Shown here: piece after piece, positions 8,829-17,606 of the stretch
Layout: each line of letters starts with the position of its first letter
How positions within the stretch are numbered: position 1 is the stretch's first letter
Source: Lustribacter sp049512335
GTDB taxonomy: Bacteria > Vulcanimicrobiota > Vulcanimicrobiia > Vulcanimicrobiales > Vulcanimicrobiaceae
Length of the DNA stretch: 64,000 nt
Direction: 5' to 3'
NCBI GenBank assembly: GCA_049512335.1
Contig: JBEKXE010000001.1
Coordinates: 1-64,000 of the forward strand
Translations under genes and position numbers: made by a program
The notes under the pieces: model-generated
What the model was told of the DNA's origin: nothing
What the model saw: the letters and a program-made list of their open reading frames with translations, nothing else
The model's database searches: none

Positions 8829-9720
8829 GTAATGCCGCCTTGATGCCGGTGAGGTAGTGATATTGGAACGAGAGCGTGCGCGCGAAGCCGGGCGCCTTGG
8901 CGCCGGCGTCGATCCAGCGCCGCAACGGTGGAATGCGGTCGACCGCGTCGTGCAGCGCCAGCGACAGGGGCGTCATGCCCAAGCGCAAGCGCACGTCGAA
9001 CGTCGGGTGTTTGCGAAAGAAGCGCACGGTCGAGCGGCCGGCGAGCTCCATCCGCCCCTGCTGCTCAGCGTAGGGCACCGGGTGCCAGTGATAGTTCACC
9101 GCTTCGGGTGCGTATTCGATCGCCACGCCCGCGTGCTGCAGCCGGTAGCCGAGCTCGAGGTCCTCGTGTCCGTAGCCGGTGAACGCTTCGTCGAAGCGGC
9201 CGACGCGGTCGAGGTCCTCGCGCCGCACCGAGCAGTTGCCGGTCATGAAATAGAGCCACGTCAGGCGCTTGCGCGTCGGCGGGTGCAGCGAATCGCGCGC
9301 CGCCGGATCGGCGCTCTTGCGCAGGTACTCTTCGTACGAGTCGACCTGGATCTCGCAGCCGATCACCGCGCGCCCCGGACCCTTGGCGTGCCGCGCGAGA
9401 TGACGCGCGAGCAAGTCCGGCGCTGCGATGATGTCGGCGTCGGTGAAAAGCACGAGCGCGGCGCGCGCAGCCGCGATGCCGGCGTTGCGCGCGCCGGCGC
9501 GGCCCGTGTAGGGGCCGGGCAGGTGACGCACGTTCGGCGAGGTGCGCGCGATCTCGGCCAGATACTCGGCCGTGCCGTCGTTGGACTGCGAATCGGCGAC
9601 GATCACCTCGAAGGCGTCGGGGCGCAGATCTTGCGCCACCAGCGACGGGATGACGTAGCGCAGCGTGTCGAGGCGATTGTACGTCGGAACGACGACGGAA
9701 AGTTGAAGCTGGTCGGTCAT
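8815..9720 (-). CDS. Glycosyltransferase family 2
   Basis: 301-residue GT-A fold transferase. SVVVPTYNRLDTLRYVIPSLV opens the nucleotide-sugar-binding fold, VLFTDADIIAAPD carries the DxD metal site, and FDEAFTGYGHEDLELGYRL gives the ED acceptor-side motif typical of chondroitin-synthase-like GT2s. MTGNCSVRREDL is the conserved 'N-S-R' stretch. The C-terminal part is amphipathic and could associate with the membrane; no clear transmembrane helix. ATG at 9720 overlaps the previous stop (ATGA). Sugar donor and acceptor unknown; its neighbours point to surface glycan or LPS core synthesis. Confidence 0.87.
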   Translation of the reverse strand: MTDQLQLSVVVPTYNRLDTLRYVIPSLVAQDLRPDAFEVIVADSQSNDGTAEYLAEIARTSPNVRHLPGPYTGRAGARNAGIAAARAALVLFTDADIIAAPDLLARHLARHAKGPGRAVIGCEIQVDSYEEYLRKSADPAARDSLHPPTRKRLTWLYFMTGNCSVRREDLDRVGRFDEAFTGYGHEDLELGYRLQHAGVAIEYAPEAVNYHWHPVPYAEQQGRMELAGRSTVRFFRKHPTFDVRLRLGMTPLSLALHDAVDRIPPLRRWIDAGAKAPGFARTLSFQYHYLTGIKAALRDPS

Positions 9721-10703
9721 AGTAGGCGGGCAACCGCCGCGACGATCTCGGCGCGCGACGTCTCGAGGGCTGCCGGCGCATCGGTCGGGGGCTTGCGTAG
9801 GACGGCGTTCGGCACCCGGTACGGCGACCATTCCTGCGAGTTGAGCCAAAAGTACGTGTGCTCGAAGAGGACGATCGTCGGCCGCTTCACCGCGCTTGCG
9901 ACGTGCGTGGCGCCGGTGTCGATCGTGACGATGCAGGCCGCGCGCTCGAACGCGGCCGCCCACTGGCCGAACGTGAGGCCGCCGGCGACCCGGTCCGCGA
10001 CGCCGGCCGCGCGTACCGCACCGGCCAGCTCCACCGCGTCCGCGCCGTAGGTCGCCACCAGCGGCCGGCCGAGCGGGCGCAGCTGCCGGAAGAGCTCGAG
10101 CAGGCTCGCGGCGGTGCTGCCGTGCTCGGTCCAGCGCCGGCCCAGGTGGATGATGACCGGATCGGGCGGGAAGTCGGTGACCGCGGCCCGGTCCGCGTCG
10201 GTGATCACCACGCGCAAGTCCGGCACGATTTCGGTCGCGCCGGCGCGCTGCGCGAGCGCCAGCACCTGGTTCACCTCGTGCATGACGATGCGGTGCGGAT
10301 CGCGCTCGCATTTGTCGGGATCCGCGTTGCTGATCAGGCAATCGGTCAGCCAGCGCCGGGCGATCAGGCGCGTCAGGTAACGCCGCTCGTAGGTGTACCC
10401 GATGCGGCGCGGGGCGCGCGTGGCGGCGACCAGCCGCATGTCGGCAGCGTTCGGCGCGAGGGCGATCGCCAGATCGGCACCGCGAAACGTGGCGCCGAAC
10501 TTCTGCGGGGCGGTGAACGGCGGCAAGCACGCGACAGCGTCGACGTCGGGGCTGTGCTCGACGACGACCGCGTTGTACTCGCTGCACGCGATCGTGATGC
10601 GGGCGCGCGGAAACGCCCGGCGCACCGTCGCGATGGCCGGGGTGGACAGGATGAGATCGCCGACGCGGTCGAGCCGCGAAAGGAGGATCCGGTCGACGCT
10701 CAA
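9717..10703 (-). CDS. Glycosyltransferase family 9 (heptosyltransferase-like)
   Basis: 328 residues, GT-B fold. SVDRILLSRLDRVGDLILSTPAIATVRRAFP is the classic GT9 N-terminus, in which the GD of RVGD helps catalysis in WaaC/WaaF. Near the C-terminus VTIDTGATHVASAVKRPTIVLFEHT matches the donor-binding 'D-T/S-G-x-x-H-x-A' motif, and PVIIHLGRRWTEHGSTAASLLELF the phosphate-binding part. Start is TTG at 10703, overlapping the previous stop as TTGA; no better start is near. One of three GT9 genes in the cluster. Heptose is the likely donor because the ADP-heptose genes lie upstream, but GT9 also uses other sugars. Confidence 0.87.
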   Translation of the reverse strand: MSVDRILLSRLDRVGDLILSTPAIATVRRAFPRARITIACSEYNAVVVEHSPDVDAVACLPPFTAPQKFGATFRGADLAIALAPNAADMRLVAATRAPRRIGYTYERRYLTRLIARRWLTDCLISNADPDKCERDPHRIVMHEVNQVLALAQRAGATEIVPDLRVVITDADRAAVTDFPPDPVIIHLGRRWTEHGSTAASLLELFRQLRPLGRPLVATYGADAVELAGAVRAAGVADRVAGGLTFGQWAAAFERAACIVTIDTGATHVASAVKRPTIVLFEHTYFWLNSQEWSPYRVPNAVLRKPPTDAPAALETSRAEIVAAVARLL

Positions 10704-11551
10704 GGCCGTTCTTGCGCGGCCGCTTCGGCGCCGTCGAGCTCGTCGTAATACGCGGCCGCCACGGGCGCGACGGCACGCGCGATCCCGCTGCGCGCCAGCA
10801 AGCGGCCAAGCGCGCGTTGCGGCGGCGTGTTGCCGATCGCCAGATCGACCCGCCAATTCGGGTGCTTGGCGCGCAACTGGACGGCAGTGCGCGCCTGCGC
10901 GCGCACTTGGCGCTCGCGGCTCGCCAGGTCGGTGCGGACCGCGCGCGGTTTGTAGTGAAAGGCCACCGCGTAGCGATTGAATACCGCCCGCGTGCCGAGC
11001 GCGCGCAAACGCATGCCGAGCTCGATGTCTTCCCAACCGTATTCGGTGAACGATTCGTCGAAACGGCCACCGGCGCGGTCGAGGCGCGCGCGGCGCAGCG
11101 AGACGTTGCTGGTCCAGAAATAGTTGGCGCTGTAGTTGGCCGGCGTCCACACCGGAACCGGCAGGTCGTCGAAGCTCTCGGTGTTGATCACCGCGCCGCG
11201 CACGATCACGTCGCCGTGGCGCGCGTCGCTGGCCAGATGTTCGGCGGCAAAGACCGGCGTCGGCAGCACGTCGTCGTCGATGAAGACGATGCGCTCGCCG
11301 CTCGAGCGGGCGATGCCGGCGTTGCGCGCGCGCGCGAGTCCCGCGTTCGCCTGCTCGATCGTGATGAACGCGCAGCGCGCCAGCGGGCGCACGCGCTCGA
11401 TGATTTCACTTGTGTCGTCGCGGGAGCCGTCGTTGACCAGCACGACCTCGTAGGCGTCGTCGGGGACGGTCTGATCGAACAGCGCTTCGAGCACGCGCTC
11501 GAGCAGCCGCGCGCGGTTGTAGGTGCAGAGCTGGATCGTGAGGCGCGGCAT
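10700..11551 (-). CDS. Glycosyltransferase family 2
   Basis: 283 residues. LTIQLCTYNRARLLERVLEALFDQ opens the fold, VVLVNDGSRDDTSEII is the first acidic motif, RIVFIDDDVLPTPVF the DxD metal site and FDESFTEYGWEDIELGMRLRALG the ED motif. WTSNVSLRRARLDRAGG corresponds to the acceptor loop. Resembles the neighbours at 8815 and 13503 in domain plan, probably through old duplication. ATG at 11551 lies one base after the stop of the upstream gene. Substrates not predictable. Confidence 0.87.
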   Translation of the reverse strand: MPRLTIQLCTYNRARLLERVLEALFDQTVPDDAYEVVLVNDGSRDDTSEIIERVRPLARCAFITIEQANAGLARARNAGIARSSGERIVFIDDDVLPTPVFAAEHLASDARHGDVIVRGAVINTESFDDLPVPVWTPANYSANYFWTSNVSLRRARLDRAGGRFDESFTEYGWEDIELGMRLRALGTRAVFNRYAVAFHYKPRAVRTDLASRERQVRAQARTAVQLRAKHPNWRVDLAIGNTPPQRALGRLLARSGIARAVAPVAAAYYDELDGAEAAAQERP

Positions 11552-11552
11552 G

Positions 11553-12572
11553 TCAGAGCCGCTCGGGTTCGGGGATCGTCGCCAGCAGTCCGTCGAGCGC
11601 GCGCACGATCGCGGCGGTGTCGAGATGGCGCACGCAGGCGAAATCGGGGCAGGTTTCCTTGCGGTGCCACGGCGGGCACGGGTAGACCGGACGCACCACG
11701 GCGGTGTGCGGTCCGAGCGGCGCCCAGCGATCCGGTTCATCGCACTGCAGCGCGAAGATGCCGACCGTCGGCGCACCCACGGCCGCCGCGACGTGCATCG
11801 GACCCGAATCCATCGCGACGACGTAGCGCGCGCGTTCGGCCAGCGCCGCGAACGTGCCGATCGCGGTGGCGCCGGCGATCGAGATCGCACCCGCACCGCG
11901 TGCGATCGCCTCGGCCAGCGCGGTCTCGGCGGCGGTGCCGCTGATCAGCAGCGGCAATCCGTCGCGCTCGCGTAAGCTCCGCCCCAGCGCGATGAAACCG
12001 GCGGCCGGCCAGCGCTCGCGCTGTGCGGCGAGGCCGCGGGAAGGGTGCAGCATCGCAAACGGTCCGTCGATGCCGCGCGCGGCGAGCAGCTCGTCGGCGG
12101 CGCGGCGATCGTTTTCGTTCGGCCGGAACGCCGGCCGCGCGTCGGCAACGTCGCAGCCGATGGCGCGCGCGTAGTCGAGCAGAATCTGCGTCCAGTGCGA
12201 GCTCCGGTCGCCGCGTTCGCTGCGCACGACGACGCGCTCGGTGAACAGCCACGAGTACAAGCGGCGCGCCTGTCCGACGCGCACCGGAATCGCCGCCAGC
12301 GCCGGAACCATGGCGTTGGTGAACGTCGCCCACGTCACCACCGCGGCGTCGAACCCGGCGCCGCGCAGGTCTTCGGCCGTCGGCACGGGTGACGCCAGCA
12401 CGTGCACCCGGTCGATCGCCGGATCGTGTTCTGCCAGCGCGCGATGCGCCGGCAGCACCAGCGCATCGACGTGCGCGAACCGCGAGCGCAGCGCGTGCGC
12501 GACGACGCCGGCCAGCAGCGTGTCGCCGAGGCCGCCGCCGGCGGCGATCAGCAGCGCGCGATCAGAGGGCAT
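11553..12572 (-). CDS. Glycosyltransferase family 9 (heptosyltransferase-like)
   Basis: 339 residues. LLIAAGGGLGDTLLAGVVAHALRSRF is the GT9 start, with GLGD in the catalytic loop; FAMLHPSRGLAAQRERWPAAGFIALGRSLRE is the middle donor-phosphate region and VVAMDSGPMHVAAAVGAPTVGIFA the C-terminal donor-binding motif (D-S-G-P-x-H-x-A). The tail WAPLGPHTAVVRPVYPCPPWHRKETCPDFACVRHL has a cysteine group of the kind found in many LPS heptosyltransferases. It overlaps the preceding gene by 11 bp. Likely adds heptose or a related sugar to a lipid-linked core. Confidence 0.88.
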   Translation of the reverse strand: MPSDRALLIAAGGGLGDTLLAGVVAHALRSRFAHVDALVLPAHRALAEHDPAIDRVHVLASPVPTAEDLRGAGFDAAVVTWATFTNAMVPALAAIPVRVGQARRLYSWLFTERVVVRSERGDRSSHWTQILLDYARAIGCDVADARPAFRPNENDRRAADELLAARGIDGPFAMLHPSRGLAAQRERWPAAGFIALGRSLRERDGLPLLISGTAAETALAEAIARGAGAISIAGATAIGTFAALAERARYVVAMDSGPMHVAAAVGAPTVGIFALQCDEPDRWAPLGPHTAVVRPVYPCPPWHRKETCPDFACVRHLDTAAIVRALDGLLATIPEPERL

Positions 12573-13506
12573 CGAGTGCCTGCGCGATCAGCAACTCGGG
12601 TGCGCGCGCGATTTCGCTCGCGCGCACGACGATGCTCGAGCTCGCCCACGGCCGCCAGCGGCGCGTCTGCGCGTCGAAGTGCGCGTCGGGGAAGACGTCG
12701 AGGACCGGCACGCCGATCATGCCGGCCACGTGCGCGGCGCCGGTATCCGGCGTCACGACCGCGGCGGCGGCGTCGACGGCGGCGATCCAGGACCGCGTCG
12801 TCGCGGGCGCCTCGACGTCGAAGGCGGGGAACTGCGCGCTCAGCGCGGCGCGTTCGCCGGGTGCGGCGATGAAGCGCGCACCGCGCTCGCGCAGCGCCGA
12901 CCACAGCCGCGCCAGCAGCGCGTCGGCGAGCCCGAGCGCGTTCCACTTGCGGCCGAGCTGCACGAGGATGCCGCGCCGTTCGGGCAGCGGGATGTCACCG
13001 GTGATCCACCGCCGCAGGCGCGTCGCGTCGCGTTCGGGCGGCCCGGCGACGAGGCCGGCGCCGAGCCGCAGCATGATCTCGGCCTCGTGCGCGTCGCCGC
13101 CGCGCACGGTGGCGGCGCGCGAGATCGCGCGCGTCACGCGGCGCTTGATCCAGGCCGACTTGAACGGCTTGGCCCAACCGGTCGTGAAGCCGACGCGCTG
13201 CGGCACCGGCGCCGCCAGCTCGTAGGCCTCGGGCTCTTCGCTCGCGATCAACGCGATGTCGTAACCGCCGGCGGCGATCTGCTCGTCGGCGCGCGCGCGT
13301 GAGGCCGGCGTCGAGCCGTGCCGCGGCCACGGGATGCGTTCCAGCACGTGGGTTGCCACGGCGGTATCGGGCGCGAAGACCTGGGCATTGCGGTCGCTCA
13401 GCGCCAGGCCGAGCTCGTGGCCCGCGGCGCGCAGCGCGGCGATCAGCGGCGTGCAGATCAACGCGTCACCGATGCCGTCGAGACGCACGAGCAGCACGCG
13501 GCTCAC
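12562..13506 (-). CDS. Glycosyltransferase family 9 (heptosyltransferase-like)
   Basis: 314 residues. VSRVLLVRLDGIGDALICTPLIAALRAAGHELGLALSD is a textbook GT9 N-terminus (GIGD). RRGILVQLGRKWNALGL and VVTPDTGAAHVAGMIGVPVLDVFP are the phosphate and donor-base motifs. GTG at 13506 overlaps the upstream stop as GTGA, while its own end overlaps the next GT9 by 11 bp. It is probably the first heptosyltransferase to be translated in the run; order of action cannot be inferred. Confidence 0.88.
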   Translation of the reverse strand: MSRVLLVRLDGIGDALICTPLIAALRAAGHELGLALSDRNAQVFAPDTAVATHVLERIPWPRHGSTPASRARADEQIAAGGYDIALIASEEPEAYELAAPVPQRVGFTTGWAKPFKSAWIKRRVTRAISRAATVRGGDAHEAEIMLRLGAGLVAGPPERDATRLRRWITGDIPLPERRGILVQLGRKWNALGLADALLARLWSALRERGARFIAAPGERAALSAQFPAFDVEAPATTRSWIAAVDAAAAVVTPDTGAAHVAGMIGVPVLDVFPDAHFDAQTRRWRPWASSSIVVRASEIARAPELLIAQALDAL

Positions 13507-14390
13507 TCGGATTCGCCCGAGGGCGAATCCAGCGCGCGCTCGAGCTCGTCGACGTAGACGCCGTCGAGCACGAGTCCGCGCGCGACGCGAGCCAGCGGCG
13601 CCGGAACGCGCGCGCTCGTCGCGACCCCGGCCAGCCACGCCTGCGCGGCGCGCGGTGCCAGCACGTGCGCGCGCAAACGGTTGAGGGCGTACGCGCCGGT
13701 CGCGAGCTTCGCGCGGTGCGAGGGGTCCTTGCGCACGAACTTCGCCGCCATGCGCGCCTTCTCGATCGTTTTCTCGAGCGCCGCGTCGAGCGTTTCGGTC
13801 GCCGGCGGTTTGATGTGCCACAGGTAGGCTTCCCAGCTGAAGCGCCGGCGCACGTCGAAGTTGCGCAGCCGCACGCCGAGCTCGGTGTCTTCCCAGCCGT
13901 ACGCGTCGAAGCTCTCGTCGAACCCGCCCACCGCTTGCAGTGCGCTCAGCGGCACCGACACGTTGCACGTGCAGAAGAACGCGTTCGACGCGTTGAGGAA
14001 CGTCGGCACCGGTCGCACGCCGGCCGACGGCACGTTGATGATCGGCCCGGTCACGACGTGCGGAAAGATCTCGGCGGCGTGCGCGCGCGCGTGCGCAGCG
14101 ACGAAATACGGCGGCAGCACGACGTCGTCATCGACGAACAGCACGATCGTGCCGGTCGCGACGGCCAGGCCGCCGTTGCGCGCGCGCGCGCGGTTCGGGA
14201 TCGCCTCGAACGCATACGTCGCGCCGTGGCGCTCGGCGACCGCGCGCGTATCGTCGCTCGAGCCGTTGTCGACGACGATCGCTTCGATCTCGGGCGCGCC
14301 GAGCTGACCGCGCAGCGACGTCAGCGCGCCGTCGAGCAGCGCCGCGCGGTTGCGGGTCGCGATCACCACGCTGATCTTCATGGAACTCAT
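13503..14390 (-). CDS. Glycosyltransferase family 2
   Basis: 295 residues. ISVVIATRNRAALLDGALTSLRGQ, then AIVVDNGSSDDTRAVAERHG and IVLFVDDDVVLPPYFV (DxD). FDESFDAYGWEDTELGVRLRNF is the ED motif; FFCTCNVSVPLSALQAVGG is the acceptor loop. The start used is ATG at 14390 (overlap ATGA with the LpxB-like gene); a second ATG at 14381 would shorten it by three residues. Third GT2 of the cluster with the same architecture as its neighbours. Confidence 0.87.
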   Translation of the reverse strand: MSSMKISVVIATRNRAALLDGALTSLRGQLGAPEIEAIVVDNGSSDDTRAVAERHGATYAFEAIPNRARARNGGLAVATGTIVLFVDDDVVLPPYFVAAHARAHAAEIFPHVVTGPIINVPSAGVRPVPTFLNASNAFFCTCNVSVPLSALQAVGGFDESFDAYGWEDTELGVRLRNFDVRRRFSWEAYLWHIKPPATETLDAALEKTIEKARMAAKFVRKDPSHRAKLATGAYALNRLRAHVLAPRAAQAWLAGVATSARVPAPLARVARGLVLDGVYVDELERALDSPSGESE

Positions 14391-15619
14391 CCCGGCACCG
14401 TCACCGGCGCGAGGTCTTCGAGAAGGGCGCCGGCCATCCGTCCGGCCGCCCCGGCGTGCGCCGCGTACAGCGCGCGCAACTCCGCGCCGGCCGCGGCCAG
14501 CCACGCCCGGTCCGCGTAGCGTTCGGCCGCGACGTGCGCGATGTGCGAGGGCAGCTGCGTGCCGCGCAGTTCCGCGTCGATCTCGCGGCCCGCATCGATG
14601 TTCGGCTGGGCAAAGTAGCGGAAGCGCTTCGCGACCGCCACCGCCGCGGCGCGCTTGAGCGGAACGCCGGCCACCGGCAAGCGGCCGACGTACTGCAGCG
14701 GCCCGTTGATCACCGCCAGCTCGGGCGCGTTGGACGGCGTGATCACGATCGCCGGAACGCCGAGCGCGGCGAGCTCGATCACTTTCGTTCCCGGCAGCGC
14801 CACCGCCAAGCGCGCGGCCTGCGCGGCGCGCATCGCGGCGCGCACCACCGCGAAGCGCTCGCCGGCGGCTTCGAGCGAGGCACCGTCCGGAGCGAGCACC
14901 GACGGAATGCCGTACGCGACCCGTACGCCGCCGCGCGCCAGCGCGCTACGCAATTCGGCGTCGCTGGTGAAGGGCGAACGTGCGAACGCGATCGGCACGC
15001 CGGGCAGCCGGCGCCGCAACTGCACCGCGGCGCGGACGAACATCGGGAAGATCTGCTCGATCTCGTGCTTGCGCGAACCGGGAAAGAAGATCACGCCGTC
15101 GCGCGCGGCATCCGCGTCGGCGAAGCCGCCGAAGGCGCCTGCGGCTTCGCCCACCGCACCGTCGATCACGAGGTTGCCCACGACCGCGATGCGCTCGTCC
15201 GGCACGCCCCAGCCGAGCAGCTGACGGCGGTTCGCCTCGTCGACGGCGAACACGTGGCGAAAGCGGTGCGCAAACTTGCGGCGCGAAAATTTGTATGCAT
15301 CGGCGACGCCGCCCAGGCGGTCGTGCACGCGTGCCGCGTGCATCAGATCGCCGCCCAGATAGAGCACGCCGTCCGCGCGGGCCGGCAAACCCGGTAACGG
15401 GCGGCCGAGCGCGAAGCGCAGGTACTCGCCCGGAGCGTACACCGTCGCGCGGGGAAAGAGCTCGCGCACGTACGCAGCCTCGTGGCCGGTCGCGTAGTCG
15501 TCGGGGACGCAGAAGATGCGCGCGTCGAGCTGCGGTTCGCGCGCGTAGAGCGCGGTGAGCAACGGCCGCACCCAACCCGCGAACTCGCCCGGGCCGTTGG
15601 CGGTGAGCGCAAGGATCAC
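14387..15619 (-). CDS. Lipid-A-disaccharide synthase-related glycosyltransferase (LpxB-like)
   Basis: 410 residues. The N-terminus ILALTANGPGEFAGWVRPLLTAL recalls the LpxB opening, where the usual motif is AGExSGD; here it reads ANGPGEFAG. FFPGSRKHEIEQIFPMFVRAA (about residues 200-220) matches the LpxB GSRxxEI motif, and RLAVALPGTKVIELAALGVPAIVI matches the C-terminal SGTATLE-type stretch with GTKVIE. So it is a GT-B enzyme of the LpxB superfamily, but not clearly the canonical lipid A enzyme, and no lpxA/lpxD/fabZ is beside it. Start is GTG at 15619, overlapping the hldE2 stop as GTGA. Context supports a role in lipid-linked glycan assembly. Confidence 0.72.
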   Translation of the reverse strand: MILALTANGPGEFAGWVRPLLTALYAREPQLDARIFCVPDDYATGHEAAYVRELFPRATVYAPGEYLRFALGRPLPGLPARADGVLYLGGDLMHAARVHDRLGGVADAYKFSRRKFAHRFRHVFAVDEANRRQLLGWGVPDERIAVVGNLVIDGAVGEAAGAFGGFADADAARDGVIFFPGSRKHEIEQIFPMFVRAAVQLRRRLPGVPIAFARSPFTSDAELRSALARGGVRVAYGIPSVLAPDGASLEAAGERFAVVRAAMRAAQAARLAVALPGTKVIELAALGVPAIVITPSNAPELAVINGPLQYVGRLPVAGVPLKRAAAVAVAKRFRYFAQPNIDAGREIDAELRGTQLPSHIAHVAAERYADRAWLAAAGAELRALYAAHAGAAGRMAGALLEDLAPVTVPG

Positions 15620-16110
15620 GGCCGCGAACGGATCGTCGCGACGAGGTCGGTCGTGCTCTGACCGTGCAGGTGCGGCGCGAGCGCGATGCGGCCGCCGCTC
15701 GATTCGACCACGTAGCGTTCGGGCAGTTCCTCGATGCGGTATTGCGCACTCTTCACGTGCACGTCGGGTTGGAGCGCGGCCAACAACGCGACCGGCGTAG
15801 ATTCGTCGAACCCGACGACCGCATCGACACTGCGCAGTGCGGCCAGCACCGCGGCGCGCCCGGCGAACGGCACGAACGGTCGCTGCGGCCCCTTGAGGCC
15901 GCGCACCGAAGCGTCGCCGTTGAGCCCGACGATCAAGGCGTCACCTTGCGCGCGCGCCCACGCCAAGTACTGCGTGTGTCCGGCGTGCACGACGTCGAAG
16001 CAGCCGTTGGTGAACACGACGACCTTGCCGCGCGCGCGCAGCGCCTCGCGAAAAGCCACGGCACCCGCGCGGTCGAGCACCGGCGCGATGAAATCGTCAG
16101 CGTCCGGCAT
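15616..16110 (-). CDS. rfaE2: D-glycero-beta-D-manno-heptose 1-phosphate adenylyltransferase (RfaE2/HldE C-domain)
   Basis: Transfers AMP from ATP to heptose 1-phosphate, giving ADP-D,D-heptose. 164 residues, a stand-alone nucleotidyltransferase. VVVFTNGCFDVVHAGHTQYLAWARAQG carries the HxGH motif (HAGH) and GLNGDASVRGLKGPQRPF the downstream nucleotide-binding loop; HGQSTTDLVATI corresponds to the ISSTxIIxxI end motif. In E. coli this domain is fused to the kinase as HldE; here they are two adjacent genes overlapping by 14 bp. Confidence 0.93.
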   Translation of the reverse strand: MPDADDFIAPVLDRAGAVAFREALRARGKVVVFTNGCFDVVHAGHTQYLAWARAQGDALIVGLNGDASVRGLKGPQRPFVPFAGRAAVLAALRSVDAVVGFDESTPVALLAALQPDVHVKSAQYRIEELPERYVVESSGGRIALAPHLHGQSTTDLVATIRSRP

Positions 16111-17083
16111 CGTGTTCCATCAACGCCACGATCTCGGCCGGTGAGGCGGTCGCGGTGCCGAGCTTCTCCACGACGGCGCCGGCCGCGAAGTTGGCGAGCT
16201 GCGTCGCGGAGAGAATCGGAACGCGCGCGGCGAGCGCCAGCGTCAGCACCGCCACGACGGTGTCGCCGGCGCCGCTGACGTCGAACACCGTACGCGCGAC
16301 CGACGGAATGTGCGCGGTCGTGCCGTCACTGCCGAACAACGACATCCCGTGCTCGCCGCGCGTGACGAGCACGTAGCGGCAGCCGAGGCGCTCGAGCAAA
16401 GCGCGCGCGGCCCGCTCCAGCGAGGCGTCATCGACGATCGGGATGCCGCTCGCGCGTGCGGTCTCCGCCACGTTCGGTGCGATGCACGTGACGCCGGCGA
16501 ATAGGTCGACGTTGCCGGGTTTGGGATCCGCGACCACGACCGGTGCGGCCAGCGCCGCGGCGACGATGTCGCGATGCAACAGGCCTTTGGCGTAATCGCT
16601 CAGCACGACCGCGTCCGCGCCGTCGACGGCGGCACGCACGGCCGCGACGATGCGCGCGCGGTCCGCGTCGCGCAACGGCGCGGTCGATTCCCAATCAGCC
16701 CGCACGACCTGCTGGTTGTGGGCCACGATGCGCGTCTTGCGCGTCGTCGGCCGGTCGTCGAGCGTCAACAACCCCGTCGTATCGCAGGCGATGCCGGCGA
16801 GCAGTGCGCGGACCTGCTCGCCCTCCGCATCCGCACCGACCACGCCGACGAACGCGACCGCGGCGCCCAACGCGCGCAGGTTGTTCGCGACGTTGCCGGA
16901 GCCGCCGAGCGTGAACGAATGATCGTGGACCGCCACGACCGGCACCGGCGCTTCGGGCGAAATGCGCGAGACGCGGCCCCAGATCCACTCGTCGATCATC
17001 ACGTCGCCGATCACGACCACGCGCCGCCCCGCCATGCGTTCGAGCAGTTCGCTCGCCCGCGGCACCGCAACCTCAGTGGCCAC
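16097..17083 (-). CDS. rfaE1: D-glycero-beta-D-manno-heptose 7-phosphate kinase (RfaE1/HldE N-domain)
   Basis: Phosphorylates heptose 7-phosphate at C1. 328 residues, PfkB/ribokinase fold. VVVIGDVMIDEWIWGRVSRISPEAPVPVV is the HldE kinase signature, LGGSGNVANNLRALGA the sugar-binding loop and DVSGAGDTVVAVLTLALAA the PfkB anion hole with catalytic Asp. Starts at GTG 17083, overlapping gmhB by 11 bp. Acts between GmhA and GmhB. Confidence 0.94.
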   Translation of the reverse strand: MATEVAVPRASELLERMAGRRVVVIGDVMIDEWIWGRVSRISPEAPVPVVAVHDHSFTLGGSGNVANNLRALGAAVAFVGVVGADAEGEQVRALLAGIACDTTGLLTLDDRPTTRKTRIVAHNQQVVRADWESTAPLRDADRARIVAAVRAAVDGADAVVLSDYAKGLLHRDIVAAALAAPVVVADPKPGNVDLFAGVTCIAPNVAETARASGIPIVDDASLERAARALLERLGCRYVLVTRGEHGMSLFGSDGTTAHIPSVARTVFDVSGAGDTVVAVLTLALAARVPILSATQLANFAAGAVVEKLGTATASPAEIVALMEHDAGR

Positions 17084-17606
17084 GCCGCACGATCCATTCC
17101 GCCGCTTCGAGCAGCGTGTTCGCGCGCAGATCGGGTTCCGGTCCCACGTAGGGGTGCGGTCCCGGAACGGCGATCCCGGGGATGCCGACGCGCAGCGCGA
17201 GCTCGACGTCGCTGCCGCGATCGCCGACCATCGCGGCGCCCGCGAGCGTCAGCGCGTGCTCGCGAACCGCGCGATGGAGCAGCGCCGGCTCGGGCTTGCG
17301 GCAGTCGCAACCTTCATCGTAATGCGGGCACCAGTACCAGCCGTCGATGGCGATCCCGTCGCCGTCGAGCCGGCGCACGATCTCTGCGTTGACGCTGCGC
17401 ACGCGCGCTTCGTCGAGCAAACCGCGCGCGATCCCCGATTGGTTCGAGATCACGATCGTCGCGTAGTTGTGGTCCGCCAGCAGGCGCAGCGCGTCGACCA
17501 CCGTCGGCAGCAGCGTGACGCCGGCCGGATCGCCGAGGAAACCCCGGTCCTCGATCAGCGTTCCGTCGCGATCGAGAAACACGGCCGGTCGCACCGCCGG
17601 CGTCAT
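17073..17606 (-). CDS. gmhB: D-glycero-D-manno-heptose 1,7-bisphosphate 7-phosphatase
   Basis: HAD-family phosphatase removing the C7 phosphate. 177 residues. PAVFLDRDGTLIEDRGFLG is HAD motif I (DxD, nucleophile Asp), VISNQSGIARG motif II, and WYWCPHYDEGCDCRKPEPALLHRA holds the Cys/His zinc loop that marks GmhB and histidinol-phosphate phosphatases; VGDRGSDVELALRVG is motif IV. Its place between gmhA and the hldE kinase decides for GmhB over HisB. ATG at 17606 overlaps the gmhA stop (ATGA). Confidence 0.93.
   Translation of the reverse strand: MTPAVRPAVFLDRDGTLIEDRGFLGDPAGVTLLPTVVDALRLLADHNYATIVISNQSGIARGLLDEARVRSVNAEIVRRLDGDGIAIDGWYWCPHYDEGCDCRKPEPALLHRAVREHALTLAGAAMVGDRGSDVELALRVGIPGIAVPGPHPYVGPEPDLRANTLLEAAEWIVRRGH

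Noticed and set aside
6804..8843. 679-codon plus-strand frame opposite aspS
   Set aside because: Antisense shadow; aspS is complete on the other strand.
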